Source: Halorussus amylolyticus
GTDB taxonomy: Archaea > Halobacteriota > Halobacteria > Halobacteriales > Haladaptataceae
Direction: 5' to 3'
Assembly: GCF_004143485.2 (NCBI RefSeq)
Contig: NZ_RXOB02000032.1
Coordinates: 1-64,000 of the forward strand
Length of the DNA: 64,000 nt
Part shown: one piece after another, positions 53,224 through 63,175 of the stretch
How positions within the stretch are numbered: position 1 is the first letter of the stretch
Layout: each line of letters opens with the position of its first letter
The notes under the pieces: generated by a model
Databases searched by the model: none
The model's input: only the letters and a program-made list of their open reading frames with translations
Told to the model about the DNA's origin: nothing
Position numbers and translations under genes: made by a program

Positions 53224-53577
53224 ATGTCTTCATCGGATCAACTAGACGCTACGACGATACTGCTTCTGATCCTCGGAGCGATCATCTTACTCCCGTTACT
53301 CACAATGGGAATGGGATTCGGCGGGATGATGGGGTACGGCGGGATGATGGGTCAGTATGGCGGTACTGGTGGATGGTGGCCGTTCGTCGGGATGCTCGTC
53401 CCACTCATCTTCCTCCTCATCGTCCTCGGCGGTGGTTACCTCGTCTTCCGGCGCATGAGCGAAACGCAGACGTCTCGAAATCCCGCGATGGAGGAACTCC
53501 GTATGGCGTACGCCCGTGGTGATCTCACTGACGAAGAGTTCGAAGCCCGCCGCGACAGACTCGAACGGTCGGAGTAA
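53224..53577 (+). CDS. SHOCT-domain membrane protein
   Basis: A 117-residue protein: helix at 11-28 (TTILLLILGAIILLPLLTMG), a GGMMGYGGMMGQYGGTGG loop, helix at about 58-80, and a SHOCT end (LRMAYARGDLTDEEFEARRD). It follows the DUF302 gene after 6 nt. A fragment of a very similar gene lies at 45505. Confidence 0.82.
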   Translation: MSSSDQLDATTILLLILGAIILLPLLTMGMGFGGMMGYGGMMGQYGGTGGWWPFVGMLVPLIFLLIVLGGGYLVFRRMSETQTSRNPAMEELRMAYARGDLTDEEFEARRDRLERSE

Positions 53578-53751
53578 ACCAACGAGTCCACACCGAGGTG
53601 CGTGTTCCCCAAGCCTGTGTGATCGAATTCGCTCGTTATGCTACTCCGGTCACCACTCTGTGAGCGCACCTTCGAATCGAAGAGATGGAGTTCTCTCAGC
53701 TTGCGATTCTGAATAGTAACCCGGCTAAATTCCAGTATCACAATATAGTAC

Positions 53752-53937
53752 GTGACCGAACTCACCCTCTTCACCCAAGATCCGTTCGGGGCGTGTCCAA
53801 CCCAACGGGAGAAAAACGAGGGCATCGAGGACGAATATCCCGTCGCCGAGTTCCGGGAGGCCCTTGCTGACGCCTGGCACCGCCGCCTTCAGGTCGCCCT
53901 CGACGACGACTCGCTGTTCACCGTGAAAACAATCTAG
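53752..53937 (+). CDS. Short acidic protein, possibly a truncated gene
   Basis: From GTG at 53752 a 61-residue frame with clear haloarchaeal codon bias: LTLFTQDPFGACPTQREKNE, later FREALADAWHRRLQVALDDD. An ATATAGTA box lies about 10 nt before. No family recognised; it may be the start of a lost longer gene. Confidence 0.4.
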   Translation: MTELTLFTQDPFGACPTQREKNEGIEDEYPVAEFREALADAWHRRLQVALDDDSLFTVKTI

Positions 53938-53990
53938 AAACGACTCCAATGTCGTTACCGTGGGGCGAGACGAACGTTCACGACTTTAGC

Positions 53991-54002
53991 TGTAGGGGGT
54001 GT
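53991..54002. repeat. TGTAGGGGGTGT motif, copy 3
   Basis: Exact 12-mer immediately after the 3' end of the HTH_10 remnant. Confidence 0.6.
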
Positions 54003-54282
54003 TACGCTTGCAGATGTTCCTCAACGAACCAGTGGGTGATGTGACCCTCGGCCCGATGGAGCACGTCGCGTTCGCGATGTCCAGCGCCTCGGCCATATCA
54101 CCTAACGTCGATTCCCGTGGTGCGCGGCAGTGGGTCGGTCGTAACGGGTCGGACGAGTCCGGTCCCAGTTCCGTCGCCGGGGATACTCGTGACGACCTGG
54201 AACACTACCCCGAATGGCCGGTCGAGATGTCCCCCATCCAGGTGAGGTCCGGTATGTCGATTGTGAGTTTCGCGTGTGGCAT
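54002..54282 (-). pseudogene. HTH_10 regulator, broken copy
   Basis: From ATG at 54282 on the minus strand: MPHAKLTIDIPDLTWMGDIS then a stop. In another frame FQVVTSIPGDGTGTGLVRPV follows. The end reads DMAEALDIANATCS and, shifted again, LHRAEGHITHWFVEEHLQA with a stop at 54002. These are the N-terminal sensor and C-terminal HTH_10 parts of a bacterio-opsin-activator-like regulator. At least three frameshifts and a large internal loss are present. Confidence 0.82.
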
Positions 54283-54309
54283 CGTCGGTAGGTCTCCCTA
54301 ACAGGCCAC

Positions 54310-54501
54310 TTATGATCGCACTGGCGTCGAGACAAAAAAGCGGCGGCGGAACATCTGCTCGTGGCCCACCTGTTCGGCTTCATTTGCATCTGCGGCTTCC
54401 TCTTCGAGTATCGACTGCTCGACTTGGGATTGAGTCTCGTATTGACGGTCCTCGTGGTCGTTGGTCGGGGGTGTGTCTGAAGAGTGGTCGTGTTCGCCCA
54501 T
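54310..54501 (-). pseudogene. CopB-type copper ATPase, N-terminal fragment
   Basis: On the minus strand a His/Glu-rich start (MGEHDHSSDTPPTNDHEDRQ) leads into VGHEQMFRRRFFVS, the segment just before the first membrane helix in CopB-type P-type ATPases. It ends after about 63 residues; the rest is lost. The mate HTH_10 remnant next to it may have been its regulator. Confidence 0.7.
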
Positions 54502-54618
54502 CATTTATTCACCTGTATGTTGTTACGGCCCAGAGGTCGAGGTAACCGACACGAGATTCAGGTGGTCTGGTCCGGAATTAACACAAGACATTTCTGCTCC
54601 CAATCTGCTTTGCAGCGT

Positions 54619-56016
54619 ATGTCGCCCTCCTCCACCCGGCGCCAGGTGCTCCGAATGACGACGGGATTCGCCATCAGCACTGCTATCACTGGCTGTAACC
54701 AACCCGCTACGTCCGATACAACGACCAGCAAAACCACCACCTCGAAAACCACGACAGAGCCTCGTGCACTCGTCGACCTCACCCGAGAATCGTATCTGGC
54801 GAAAGCATGGACGCTTTCACAGGACAGATTCCGCTTCCCGAAAGGCGACTCCGTTCCCCTCTCGAATCTCGACGAGTCAGTTCGTGACGCCGTTCGAACG
54901 GCTATCGACTCCCCGCCCTACACGACCCAAGACGCATCACAGGGCCTCCTGGACGGTATCGACGATGTGGACTTAGTCACGTACGGAGACACGGTCTGGG
55001 ACGTCGAACACACCTTCCCGACGGTGACCGTCCGTCTCGACACCGATATCTCCGAGGATGAACCCATCGAAGAGCGCACCGTCACGCGAGATGAAGACGT
55101 CGTTCGGTCGAACGATGCTATCGGCGACGTGGTGTCAACCATCGCACCACTTGGTGTCGAAACCGCACCACGTCCCTACGAGACCACCCGCCTTGACCCA
55201 GAAGTCCAGGACTTCCTCGAACGATTCGATTATATCGAAACGCCGAACGGACCTGGCGAGATTGTCGTCTCCCGGACGAACCGCTCCCCACCGCACACCG
55301 TCCGTGCCCAGGAAGCCACGGATGAGGAACTCTACGGTCGCAGCATCCGAGAGACCGCCGATTACGGCCCGCCGACGAGAGAGTTCATCGACCGCCTCCT
55401 CGCGAGCGACCGGAAGACGCCGGGCGACTACCGAGACCGTATCCGCGTTCGCTATCCCGACGACGTCCCCCGGCAGTTCGCTAGAGACATCGACTACGGG
55501 AGCAACTACGTTCGCGTCGGGGACGAGGTCTTCGGGTTCGCCACCCGCCACGTTCACTGGGACGACCTTCCGGTCACGTTCGACGCGACCGTCCTTGGCG
55601 AAAATGATGGAACGACCGGCCCTATCGACGTAGAACTCTCCGTCCAGAATTCGGGCGACGACATCCTCCGACTTCAGATGGAGGGCTGTACTCCATTTGG
55701 CGTACTCTGGGCGTACGGCCCTGGCGGCGAACGCGTCCTTTGGAACGACGCGTACGAGCGGACCGAGAACGCTGTCATCGAGAACGGTAGCGTCGTTCCG
55801 GAATCGCGTGCCGAGATGGACCTCCAACCGGGACAGACTCAGTCTGCGACCTACCGCCTCGGACACGACAACCTCGGTACCGACGACTCCCTCCAAGCAG
55901 GTACCTACGAGGTACTCGGTACGATTTGGGCGAAGTGGCCGACGTACGAGGGCGCAAAAGAGTACGACTGGCGGAGCCAACTCTTCCCGTACACGCTTAC
56001 CATCCAAGTCGTCTGA
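54619..56016 (+). CDS. Large exported lipoprotein, unknown function
   Basis: A 465-residue protein. Signal and lipobox: MTTGFAISTAITGC (about 12-25), then a Thr/Ser-rich stalk (TTTSKTTTSKTTTE). The body is mixed, with several beta-rich stretches (for example FDATVLGENDGTTGPIDVEL and LQMEGCTPFGVLWAYGPGGE). The C-terminal 150 residues look like an immunoglobulin-like or BsuPI-like beta domain. I recognise no family. The ATG at 54619 fits the signal. Confidence 0.75.
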   Translation: MSPSSTRRQVLRMTTGFAISTAITGCNQPATSDTTTSKTTTSKTTTEPRALVDLTRESYLAKAWTLSQDRFRFPKGDSVPLSNLDESVRDAVRTAIDSPPYTTQDASQGLLDGIDDVDLVTYGDTVWDVEHTFPTVTVRLDTDISEDEPIEERTVTRDEDVVRSNDAIGDVVSTIAPLGVETAPRPYETTRLDPEVQDFLERFDYIETPNGPGEIVVSRTNRSPPHTVRAQEATDEELYGRSIRETADYGPPTREFIDRLLASDRKTPGDYRDRIRVRYPDDVPRQFARDIDYGSNYVRVGDEVFGFATRHVHWDDLPVTFDATVLGENDGTTGPIDVELSVQNSGDDILRLQMEGCTPFGVLWAYGPGGERVLWNDAYERTENAVIENGSVVPESRAEMDLQPGQTQSATYRLGHDNLGTDDSLQAGTYEVLGTIWAKWPTYEGAKEYDWRSQLFPYTLTIQVV

Positions 56017-56201
56017 CTACGGTGTAGTAGGATGGCTGTTAGTCGAGTACTCTCTCCTCGTACGTTAACGGCGAATCGATAATTGTCGATGGAGAATACA
56101 CGTACACTGGCTAGGGTCCTCTCTGGACTCCCACCACGCAACGTCGAACGCCGATAGCGAGCGGAGGATGTTTTTAGTATGTCCGTACCGCCCGTCACAG
56201 T

Positions 56202-56492
56202 ATGGCTTCTGTCCGCCGTCTCGTCATCGACGTATTGAAACCGCACGATCCAACCCTCTTGGAGTTCACTGAGCGTGTAACCGAAACCGACAGCGTGAAC
56301 GGCGTTTCCTCGTCGCTCATCGAACTTGATCAGGAAGTTCAGAACGTCAAAATCACATTCGAGGGCGAGGACATGGATTTCGAGGTAATCCAAGAGACGG
56401 TCGAGGAGCTCGGTGGCACCGTTCATTCGGTCGATCAGGTCGCTTGTGGTGAGTACATCGTTGAGGACCGACGAACGTTGCAAGACAGCTAA
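56202..56492 (+). CDS. DUF211 family protein
   Basis: A 96-residue archaeal DUF211 protein: VRRLVIDVLKPHDPTLLEFT, then LIELDQEVQNVKITFEGEDM and LGGTVHSVDQVACGE. The fold is ferredoxin-like and forms oligomers; the biochemical role is unclear, though metal binding has been suggested. It is followed 7 nt later by a VIT-like transporter gene. Confidence 0.9.
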   Translation: MASVRRLVIDVLKPHDPTLLEFTERVTETDSVNGVSSSLIELDQEVQNVKITFEGEDMDFEVIQETVEELGGTVHSVDQVACGEYIVEDRRTLQDS

Positions 56493-56499
56493 ACCATCC

Positions 56500-57081
56500 G
56501 TGACCTCCATTCGTCGATTGCTAAGCCGGCTTCTTCGGAAGGAGGACGTTCGCTCCATCTCCCGGAGATACTTCATCTCGAACGGATTCGACGGTACGCT
56601 GACGAGTATCGGCGTCATCGTCGGGGCCGTGCTCTCTGGGATTCCCGACGGTTCTACAGTCATCCAGATCGGCCTCGGTGCCGCCGTCGGACTCGGGACG
56701 TCGGCCGTCTGGAGCGTCTGGGAAATCGAACGTGCAGAGACTCAAACCGAAATACGACGTATCGAGCGGGCGATGTTGACTGACCTCCAAGATACGCGGG
56801 TGCAACGCGAGCAACAGGGTGCACGATTTATTCACGCGACGATGAGCGGACTCGGCCCGCTCATCGGCGTTATCGTCCCGCTCGTACCGTTTTTGTTCGA
56901 GGGGTCGGTTCTCTCGATGGCGGAGGCCGGTGTCGTCGGAGTCGCTCTCGGTATCGGTATCTTGGCCGTTTTCGGCGCATATATGGCCTCGATTTCGGGC
57001 CAACGATGGTACGTGTCGGCCGTTCGGATGGGACTCGCGGGCCTCGTCGTCGCGGCAATCAATCTCGTTCTTCCGGGATAG
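56500..57081 (+). CDS. VIT-like membrane transporter
   Basis: A 193-residue VIT1/CCC1-like protein: RYFISNGFDGTLTSIGVIVG is the diagnostic N-terminal signature. Further helices include VIVPLVPFLF and GVVGVALGIGILAVFGAYMA. The GTG at 56500 has family-like residues immediately after it. It pairs with DUF211, a combination that may handle Fe or Mn. It differs from the 32918 copy in having a charged cytoplasmic segment (RIERAMLTDLQDTRVQREQQ). Confidence 0.82.
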   Translation: MTSIRRLLSRLLRKEDVRSISRRYFISNGFDGTLTSIGVIVGAVLSGIPDGSTVIQIGLGAAVGLGTSAVWSVWEIERAETQTEIRRIERAMLTDLQDTRVQREQQGARFIHATMSGLGPLIGVIVPLVPFLFEGSVLSMAEAGVVGVALGIGILAVFGAYMASISGQRWYVSAVRMGLAGLVVAAINLVLPG

Positions 57082-57716
57082 CTGGAACGAGTAGAGACTG
57101 AACGACGTGGCCTCGTCGAAACCCTCGCTGACAAACACGGCTGGTGAGTCGCGTGAGACAGGACGAACGCCCTCCCGAAGTCACGCCTTTCCCGATTCGT
57201 TTACCGTGCCGGCTCGCCGTGCAGTAGCACGGTTCTCGACTCGCTATTCGCGGAAGCGATCCACAGTTCGGCAACGCGTCGTCCTGCTGTCTCAAAGCCA
57301 GCGACGCGACCGGACGGGATCAGCGTACGACCATCACTGGTACTGGCGCGCGCCGCACGACGGTCTCCGCGACGCTCCCCAGAAGGATTCGTGCCGCTCC
57401 GTCCCGTCCATGTGTTCCCATGACAATCGCATCCGCATCGTGCTCTTCGGCATACTCGACAGTCCGATGGGAGGCCTTGCCACGACACGTCCGTGGCTAC
57501 CCGACCGTCGCTTATCGTGCGGTCGTCGGGTGGTGGCGATGCTAATTTTCGTCTTCTCGGGTGGTACGTGGGTGGGAGGTATCACGGCCAGAGTGGAGCG
57601 AGCACCCTCCTCAGTATCGTTAATCGACGGGTAGGCGCTCTGAATTCAGCACAGTCGCGAACACTTATGATTGATTGGGGAGTTCAACATGGCCAACGAC
57701 GTCTCAAATTAGAACT
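57082..57716. other. Intergenic region with a stress-protein remnant
   Basis: 635 bp between the VIT-like gene and the P-type ATPase. Apart from the UspA remnant at 57320-57480, I see no coherent coding frame. Confidence 0.45.
57320..57480 (-). pseudogene. Universal stress protein, C-terminal fragment
   Basis: The minus strand reads SHRTVEYAEEHDADAIVMGT, then HGRDGAARILLGSVAETVVR and RAPVPVMVVR with a stop at 57320-57322. This is the ATP-binding end of a UspA protein; the upstream half is gone. Confidence 0.75.
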
Positions 57717-60320
57717 TCAATCGACGTGCGTTTCGGGAGTGTCACTAGATTCGGTCGGACGGGTTCCCGGTGAACCCTCGGTTGAACGCCGCTTGATCAG
57801 CCAACCGACGAGGACCAAGAGTGGTCCGCCCGCGAGAAGCACGACGCCCAACAGTCCCCAGTCGGTGATGTCGAGTGGGACGGTGCCGAAGTACTGACCC
57901 AGCGGGGTGTACAGGACAGCGAGTTGGAGGAGGAGTGACGTGCCGACCGCGGCGGTGAGCCAGGGGTTCGTTAGCTTGGGCGTGTCTTTCACCCAACGGA
58001 CGACGTACAGTTTAACGAACTCGAACAGGACGAACCCCGTGAACACCATCGTCATCGCGTGCGGCGTGACCGCCGGGGCACCGTCGAGTGTGTAAAACAT
58101 CAACCCGAGCATGAGTCCGGTCGCTGTTAGTCCAGTACCCCCGATGAGCCAGAGCATCGAATCGTCGATGATTCCGGCAACCTGATCCCGTGGCTGTCGG
58201 TCCATCACGTCGCCTGCGGGGTCTGTTCCGAGTGCCAGCGCCGGCAGTCCATCAGTGAGGAGATTGATCCAAAGTAATTGGACCGCCGGCAAGATGAGAT
58301 AGCCAAACAGTGAGGCGATCAACACGACGAGGACTTCGGCGACGTTGGCACTGAGCAGGTACGCGACGAACTTCCAGATGTTATCGAAAATCGCTCGCCC
58401 ACGCTTGATAGCATTCCGAATCGTCGCGTAATTGTCGTCCAAGAGGACGATGTCGCTGGCCTGCTTGGCGACGTCCGTCCCACGGATTCCCATCGCAATA
58501 CCGACGTCGGCGTTCTTCAACGCGGGAGCATCGTTCACGCCGTCGCCGGTCATTGCCACCGTGTGAGCGTTCGCTTGTAACGCCTTCAGAATCCGAACCT
58601 TGTGTGTCGGTTCGGCCCGCGCGAATACGTCAACTTTCTCGACACGCTCTCGTAGAGCGTCGTCGTCGATTCCATCCAAATCCGTCCCGCTGAGTACGTC
58701 CGACTCGACACCGACCTGTGCCGCGACGGCCCGGGCGGTCGTCGAATTATCGCCAGTGATCACCTTGACGTCGATACCGGCTCGCTTCGTGTCGGCGATT
58801 GCGTCACGGACCTCCTCGCGAGGCGGGTCGAGTAGTCCCTGGAGGCCGACGAAGATGAGGTTCTCCTCTGGATCACCGTCATCGGTCCGGTTCTTGTACG
58901 CGAAGGCGAGCACTCGGAGTGCATCTTCGGCGAATGCATCGACCTGTTGTCGTATTCGCTCCCGGGTTCGACCGTCCAATTCGGTCGGACCCTCGGCAGA
59001 GAGAATCCGCGCTGATTGCTGTAGCACCTGCTCCGGTGCCCCCTTGACGTAGACGACATCGTCATGCATGGTCGCCATGCGCTTGCGTTCGGAGGAGAAT
59101 GGAACCTCGTCGCGTCGGGGACGGTTCTCACGAAGCGCTTCGACGTCGAACTCTCGGTCGGCGGCAGCCCTGACGAGGGCACGCTCGGTGGGGTCGCCTT
59201 CGTCGGCCGTCGCGTCGTTGCAGACGGCACCGATTTCGAACAGTCGGTCGAGCCGGTCGTCGGGTTCACGCTTATCGCCACCAACGACCTCGTCGAAGAC
59301 CCACGCCGCGCGGACGCGCATCTCGCCCTCGGTGAGCGTGCCGGTTTTGTCCGTACAGACGACGTCAACAGCACCGAGCGCTTCGACGGCTGGCAAGGTT
59401 CGAACGAGAGCATTTTCGTCGGCCATCCGTCGAACCCCGAGCGCCAGCGTCAGTGTCACGACCGCAGGTAATCCTTCTGGGACGGCCGCTACGGCGAGGG
59501 AAACGCTCGTCAATCCGGCCTGAACGAGTGCTCGCCCTCCGGAGACGAGTAGGATACCGATAAGCACTGAGAGTGCCACGACTCCGACGCCGAGTCGGCG
59601 TCCGAGGCGGTCGAGGTCGTGCTGGAGTGGCGTCCGCGGATCCTCGGCCTCGATCAGTTCTGTGGCGATTGTGCCGACCTCGGTGGCCATACCCGTGGTA
59701 ACGATGACCGCGACGGCCCTGCCGCGGGTAACGTTCGTTCCCTTGTAGACCATGTTTTCGCGTTCAGCGAGGGGCGTCTCCGCCTCGACCTGTCTCGTAG
59801 TTTTTTCGATGGGAACGCTCTCACCGGTCAGCGCGGCCTCGTCAACCTCTAAGTTCTGCTCTTCGACGAGTCGGCCGTCGGCGGGAACGACGTCACCTTG
59901 ATCTAGAAGGATTATATCGCCGGGCACGAGGTCCGCGGCAGCGACCTCTCGTTCTGTCCTGTCTCGGCGGACAGTAACCATCGGCGTCGCCATCTCGCGG
60001 AGGGATTCGAGGCTTCGCTCGGCGCGATACTCCTGCACGAATCCGAACAGTCCGTTCACCAGAACGATGATTCCGATGAGAACCGCATCTATCACATGTC
60101 CGATTGCGAACGAGAGCACTGCAGCGACGAGCAACACCCAAATCAGGGCACTCGAAAACTGTGCGAGGAAGATTCGAAACGGTCCACGTCCGAAATCACC
60201 GGTGATTTCGTTCGGACCGACCTCTTTGCGGCGTTTTGCGACTGTCTCGGGTGTCAGCCCGGCAGTAGCCGTGTTGAGGTCGTCACACGTCTCTTCGATG
60301 GAAGCGGCGTGCCAGTCCAT
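57717..60320 (-). CDS. Type II P-type cation ATPase (Ca2+/Na+ type)
   Basis: An 867-residue P-type ATPase. Motifs: N-terminal [15 protein letters not shown]-type domain, actuator TGES (about 165-168), membrane PEGLP (about 281-285), phosphorylation site DKTGTLT (Asp about 324), hinge [10 protein letters not shown] and a C-terminal set of six helices. These define the type II (Ca2+, Na+, K+) group. No heavy-metal-binding domain is present. I use the ATG at 60320, where family similarity begins; two earlier in-frame ATGs exist. Confidence 0.9.
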   Translation of the reverse strand: MDWHAASIEETCDDLNTATAGLTPETVAKRRKEVGPNEITGDFGRGPFRIFLAQFSSALIWVLLVAAVLSFAIGHVIDAVLIGIIVLVNGLFGFVQEYRAERSLESLREMATPMVTVRRDRTEREVAAADLVPGDIILLDQGDVVPADGRLVEEQNLEVDEAALTGESVPIEKTTRQVEAETPLAERENMVYKGTNVTRGRAVAVIVTTGMATEVGTIATELIEAEDPRTPLQHDLDRLGRRLGVGVVALSVLIGILLVSGGRALVQAGLTSVSLAVAAVPEGLPAVVTLTLALGVRRMADENALVRTLPAVEALGAVDVVCTDKTGTLTEGEMRVRAAWVFDEVVGGDKREPDDRLDRLFEIGAVCNDATADEGDPTERALVRAAADREFDVEALRENRPRRDEVPFSSERKRMATMHDDVVYVKGAPEQVLQQSARILSAEGPTELDGRTRERIRQQVDAFAEDALRVLAFAYKNRTDDGDPEENLIFVGLQGLLDPPREEVRDAIADTKRAGIDVKVITGDNSTTARAVAAQVGVESDVLSGTDLDGIDDDALRERVEKVDVFARAEPTHKVRILKALQANAHTVAMTGDGVNDAPALKNADVGIAMGIRGTDVAKQASDIVLLDDNYATIRNAIKRGRAIFDNIWKFVAYLLSANVAEVLVVLIASLFGYLILPAVQLLWINLLTDGLPALALGTDPAGDVMDRQPRDQVAGIIDDSMLWLIGGTGLTATGLMLGLMFYTLDGAPAVTPHAMTMVFTGFVLFEFVKLYVVRWVKDTPKLTNPWLTAAVGTSLLLQLAVLYTPLGQYFGTVPLDITDWGLLGVVLLAGGPLLVLVGWLIKRRSTEGSPGTRPTESSDTPETHVD

Positions 60321-60377
60321 GTGATCAGCCTGCATGACCGGTCCGAAAGTGAATTTCGCCAAAGCGAACTACTGGTT

Positions 60378-60842
60378 TCAATCCGAGCGTTCTTTGATGC
60401 CGGGAAACCGGCCTCGGGCCGTTATCTCTGAGATGTCCATTTCGTACCACACGGTCTCGTATTCCGAAATCGGACTATTGAATACCTCAAGTGCCGACTC
60501 TTCGCCGACGTCGGAGAACAGCGCAGCGACCCGTGCGAGGTCGTCGTCTGGGACTGGGCGAACAGGCCCTTTGGCGACGACGCTCTTCCATTCGTTTTTC
60601 GTGCGCCACTCGTAGGCCGTGAGGCTTGCCACATCTGTCTCGGCAACGAACTGCCGTTTCAGACTCCCCTCGCTCATCAAGAACCGGAAAATGCATCGTC
60701 CACCTTCGTCGTCGTACGCGAACGCGATGGGAATCGTGTACGCCTCACCGTCTTTCGACAGACCCAGTACCCCGAGGCCACGTCCTTTTAAGAATTCTTC
60801 CGTCTCGTACTCGTCCATCTCCACCCCAATCTCTCGTGACAT
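60378..60842 (-). CDS. Pyridoxamine 5'-phosphate oxidase-like (PPOX-fold) protein
   Basis: A 154-residue split-barrel flavin-binding protein. It begins EMDEYETEEFLKGRGLGVLG and has AYTIPIAFAYDDEG, then WKSVVAKGPVRPVPDDD. Such proteins bind FMN, F420 or haem. It is the first of four related genes at the end of this window. The ATG at 60842 is used; 60854 also possible. Confidence 0.82.
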   Translation of the reverse strand: MSREIGVEMDEYETEEFLKGRGLGVLGLSKDGEAYTIPIAFAYDDEGGRCIFRFLMSEGSLKRQFVAETDVASLTAYEWRTKNEWKSVVAKGPVRPVPDDDLARVAALFSDVGEESALEVFNSPISEYETVWYEMDISEITARGRFPGIKERSD

Positions 60843-60937
60843 GCGACCTAGCAACGCCCTCGTTTACAAAGAAAGTTCCGTGGCGTGTTCTCGATTCTAC
60901 GTCGCAGAGAGACACCCGGAGCAGAAAGCCAAATGCG

Positions 60938-61384
60938 TTAACTCGGCTCCATCGACTGACGTCCAGTGATCTGGTCGGGTTTGAGTTCGTAAATTGTCAT
61001 CGAAACTTCTTCGATGTCCTCGTCGAAGAGGCGGAACGCAGGGAACTCCTCGTTGATAACCGTGTCCGTGAATTCCTGTTGTTCAGTCTCCGGTAGTTGG
61101 CGAATCGTCCCACGGATTATAATGCTCCACGTTGTGCCCTCCTCAACTTCGTAGACGACGAACGTCGCGGTCTTTGTTGCCTCCGCGAACGCAACCTTCT
61201 CGCTCTCCGGTTTTGTACTCACTCGGAGAAACATACGCGACCCGTCATAGTAGTAGTTGAGCGGTACGGCGTAACTGTCGTCGTTATCGGCAAGTGCGAG
61301 GACGCCGTGGTCCTGTTTTCGGAGGTGTTGTTCGACTTCCTCCTGACTCATTCCTCCCGTGTATCTGTATTCCACGTGCTCCAT
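60938..61384 (-). CDS. PPOX-fold protein
   Basis: A 148-residue split-barrel protein: MSQEEVEQHLRKQDHGVLAL, then YAVPLNYYYDGSRMFLRVST and EGTTWSIIIRGTIRQLPETE. It matches the same FMN/F420-binding fold, more distant from the other copies. The ATG at 61384 fits the start. Confidence 0.82.
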   Translation of the reverse strand: MEHVEYRYTGGMSQEEVEQHLRKQDHGVLALADNDDSYAVPLNYYYDGSRMFLRVSTKPESEKVAFAEATKTATFVVYEVEEGTTWSIIIRGTIRQLPETEQQEFTDTVINEEFPAFRLFDEDIEEVSMTIYELKPDQITGRQSMEPS

Positions 61385-61837
61385 ACGATGACTACGGTGA
61401 GCAACCAGATAACGTTCATCACACATCTGGGCGACGAATTGGTTGTCACATCACTCAGACTCGACCATCGAAGGGTTTTGCGCCAGTGGCATTTACCACC
61501 GTAGAAGGTGTACCAACGACCATGGGGGGTATCCGATGGGTGCAACTGAGCGAGAGCGAGATGAACGAGTTCCTCGGCACCGGCGGGACCGGAACGCTGT
61601 CGTTTTCGACAGAGACAGAGAATCCACCGTTTTCGGTGCCGGTGTCGTACGGGTACGACGCAGACGGGGAGGCTTTTTACCTGAATTGAGGCGCTAAGGC
61701 CCCTTCCTCAACGAACGAGCGAAGCGAGTGAGTAGGGAGGGGATACAGCGCCGCACAGTTCTCAAACACGTTCGTCGCCCGGCCCACAGGCCTACGCAAT
61801 CGCAACTGTTTAGTACGTTGTTTGCATAACTTATTGT

Positions 61838-61960
61838 GTGGCAACGCGCAAGACCATCTCTATCCGCGACGACCAAGAAGAGTGGATTCAGGAGAACCAC
61901 CTGAGCCTGTCCTCGTTCGTCCAAGAGAAACTCGACGAACTCATCGAAGAACGCTCGTAG
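61838..61960 (+). CDS. Short ribbon-helix-helix-like protein of the TnpB element
   Basis: A 40-residue protein from GTG at 61838: RKTISIRDDQEEWIQENHLS, then SFVQEKLDELIEERS. The beta strand followed by two helices is the ribbon-helix-helix layout. It ends directly before the tnpB ATG. Such small genes are often found upstream of haloarchaeal tnpB and may repress it. Confidence 0.72.
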   Translation: MATRKTISIRDDQEEWIQENHLSLSSFVQEKLDELIEERS

Positions 61961-63175
61961 ATGAACTACAACTACAGGTATCGACTTCGACCGTCCGACA
62001 CGCTCGAAGCACAGTTAGCGTGGACTGTCGATACCTGTAGACAGGTCTACAACCACTTCCTTCACCGACTCAACCGAACCGACGACACCTCGGCGTACTC
62101 CGAGCAGAAACGCCTGCCGAGTCTCAAGAAGTGGTGGAACGACCTGAAACACGTTCACTCGAAGGTTCTTCAGAAAGCCGTTCAACGGTTGTACGACAAC
62201 CTCTCGACGCTCCGTGGGCGCAAAGACAACGGCTACCGCGTCGGGACGCTCACGTGGAAAGCACCGGACGAGTACCGCAGTTTCACCTACAGTCAATCCG
62301 GCTTCAAGCTCAAGAACACGAGCGGTCGGACGAAACTGTGGCTCTCGAAACTCGGCGAAATCCCGCTCACCCTCCACCGCGACCTGCCCGACGACGCCGA
62401 CATCAAAACCGTCACGGTCAAGCAGGAACCGACTGGGAAGTGGTATGCCATCCTCGGCGTCGAAACCCCCGACGACCTGCCGGAGAAACCGGAAAAATCC
62501 GAGAAGTGCGTCGGTATCGACGTAGGGATTCTCACGTATGCCCACGACACAGACGGCACCGCCGTCGAATCGCTCGACCTTTCAGACGAACGCGAGCGGT
62601 TGGAACGCGCACAACGAAACCTCTCGCGGAAGGAACACGGGTCTGCGAATTGGGAGAAACAGCGCCGCGTCGTGGCCGAACGTCACGCCGAGTTGAAGAA
62701 CAAGCGCCGCGACTTCCTCCACAAGCTCTCGAACTACTACGCCCGCGAATACGACCTCGTAGCGGTCGAAGACCTTGACGCGAAAGGCTTGGTCGAACTC
62801 CCGGGCAACTCGCGCAACCGCGCAGGCGCGGCGTGGGGGACGTTCCTACGGATGCTCGAATACAAGTGCAAACGCGAAGGAACGCACTTCGTCGCGGTGA
62901 ATCCGCGCGGAACGACCAAAGAGTGTGCGTCCTGCGGCGTTTCGACGGAAAAGCCGCTGTGGGTACGCGAACACTCCTGTCCGGCGTGCGGGTTTGAGGC
63001 GGGTAGAGATGCGAACGCAGCATGGAACATTCTTTCTCGCGGTATCACAAAGCGGTTAGGAGCGGGATACTCCGAATCAACGCCTGTGGAGACTGCGCTC
63101 CCTGTGGATACACTCGTATCTGCAAAGCGCGTCGTTGAAACAGGAAGCCCCACCCTCAAGGAGCGAACCGCGTAA
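61961..63175 (+). CDS. tnpB: TnpB RNA-guided nuclease
   Basis: A 404-residue TnpB/Cas12f-like nuclease. N-terminal WED/REC-type part (1-180) with RPSDTLEAQLAWTVDTCRQV. RuvC catalytic residues: Asp187 (GIDVG), Glu270 (VEDLD), Asp350 (GRDANAAW). Zinc finger Cys322, 325, 340, 343 (CASC...CPAC). All are intact, so it could cut DNA guided by an RNA made from the right end. The C-terminal 45 residues are an extended tail that overlaps the predicted RNA scaffold. Confidence 0.93.
   Translation: MNYNYRYRLRPSDTLEAQLAWTVDTCRQVYNHFLHRLNRTDDTSAYSEQKRLPSLKKWWNDLKHVHSKVLQKAVQRLYDNLSTLRGRKDNGYRVGTLTWKAPDEYRSFTYSQSGFKLKNTSGRTKLWLSKLGEIPLTLHRDLPDDADIKTVTVKQEPTGKWYAILGVETPDDLPEKPEKSEKCVGIDVGILTYAHDTDGTAVESLDLSDERERLERAQRNLSRKEHGSANWEKQRRVVAERHAELKNKRRDFLHKLSNYYAREYDLVAVEDLDAKGLVELPGNSRNRAGAAWGTFLRMLEYKCKREGTHFVAVNPRGTTKECASCGVSTEKPLWVREHSCPACGFEAGRDANAAWNILSRGITKRLGAGYSESTPVETALPVDTLVSAKRVVETGSPTLKERTA

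Noticed and set aside
53725-53949. 74-residue minus-strand frame
   Set aside because: Codon bias favours the plus-strand frame at 53752.
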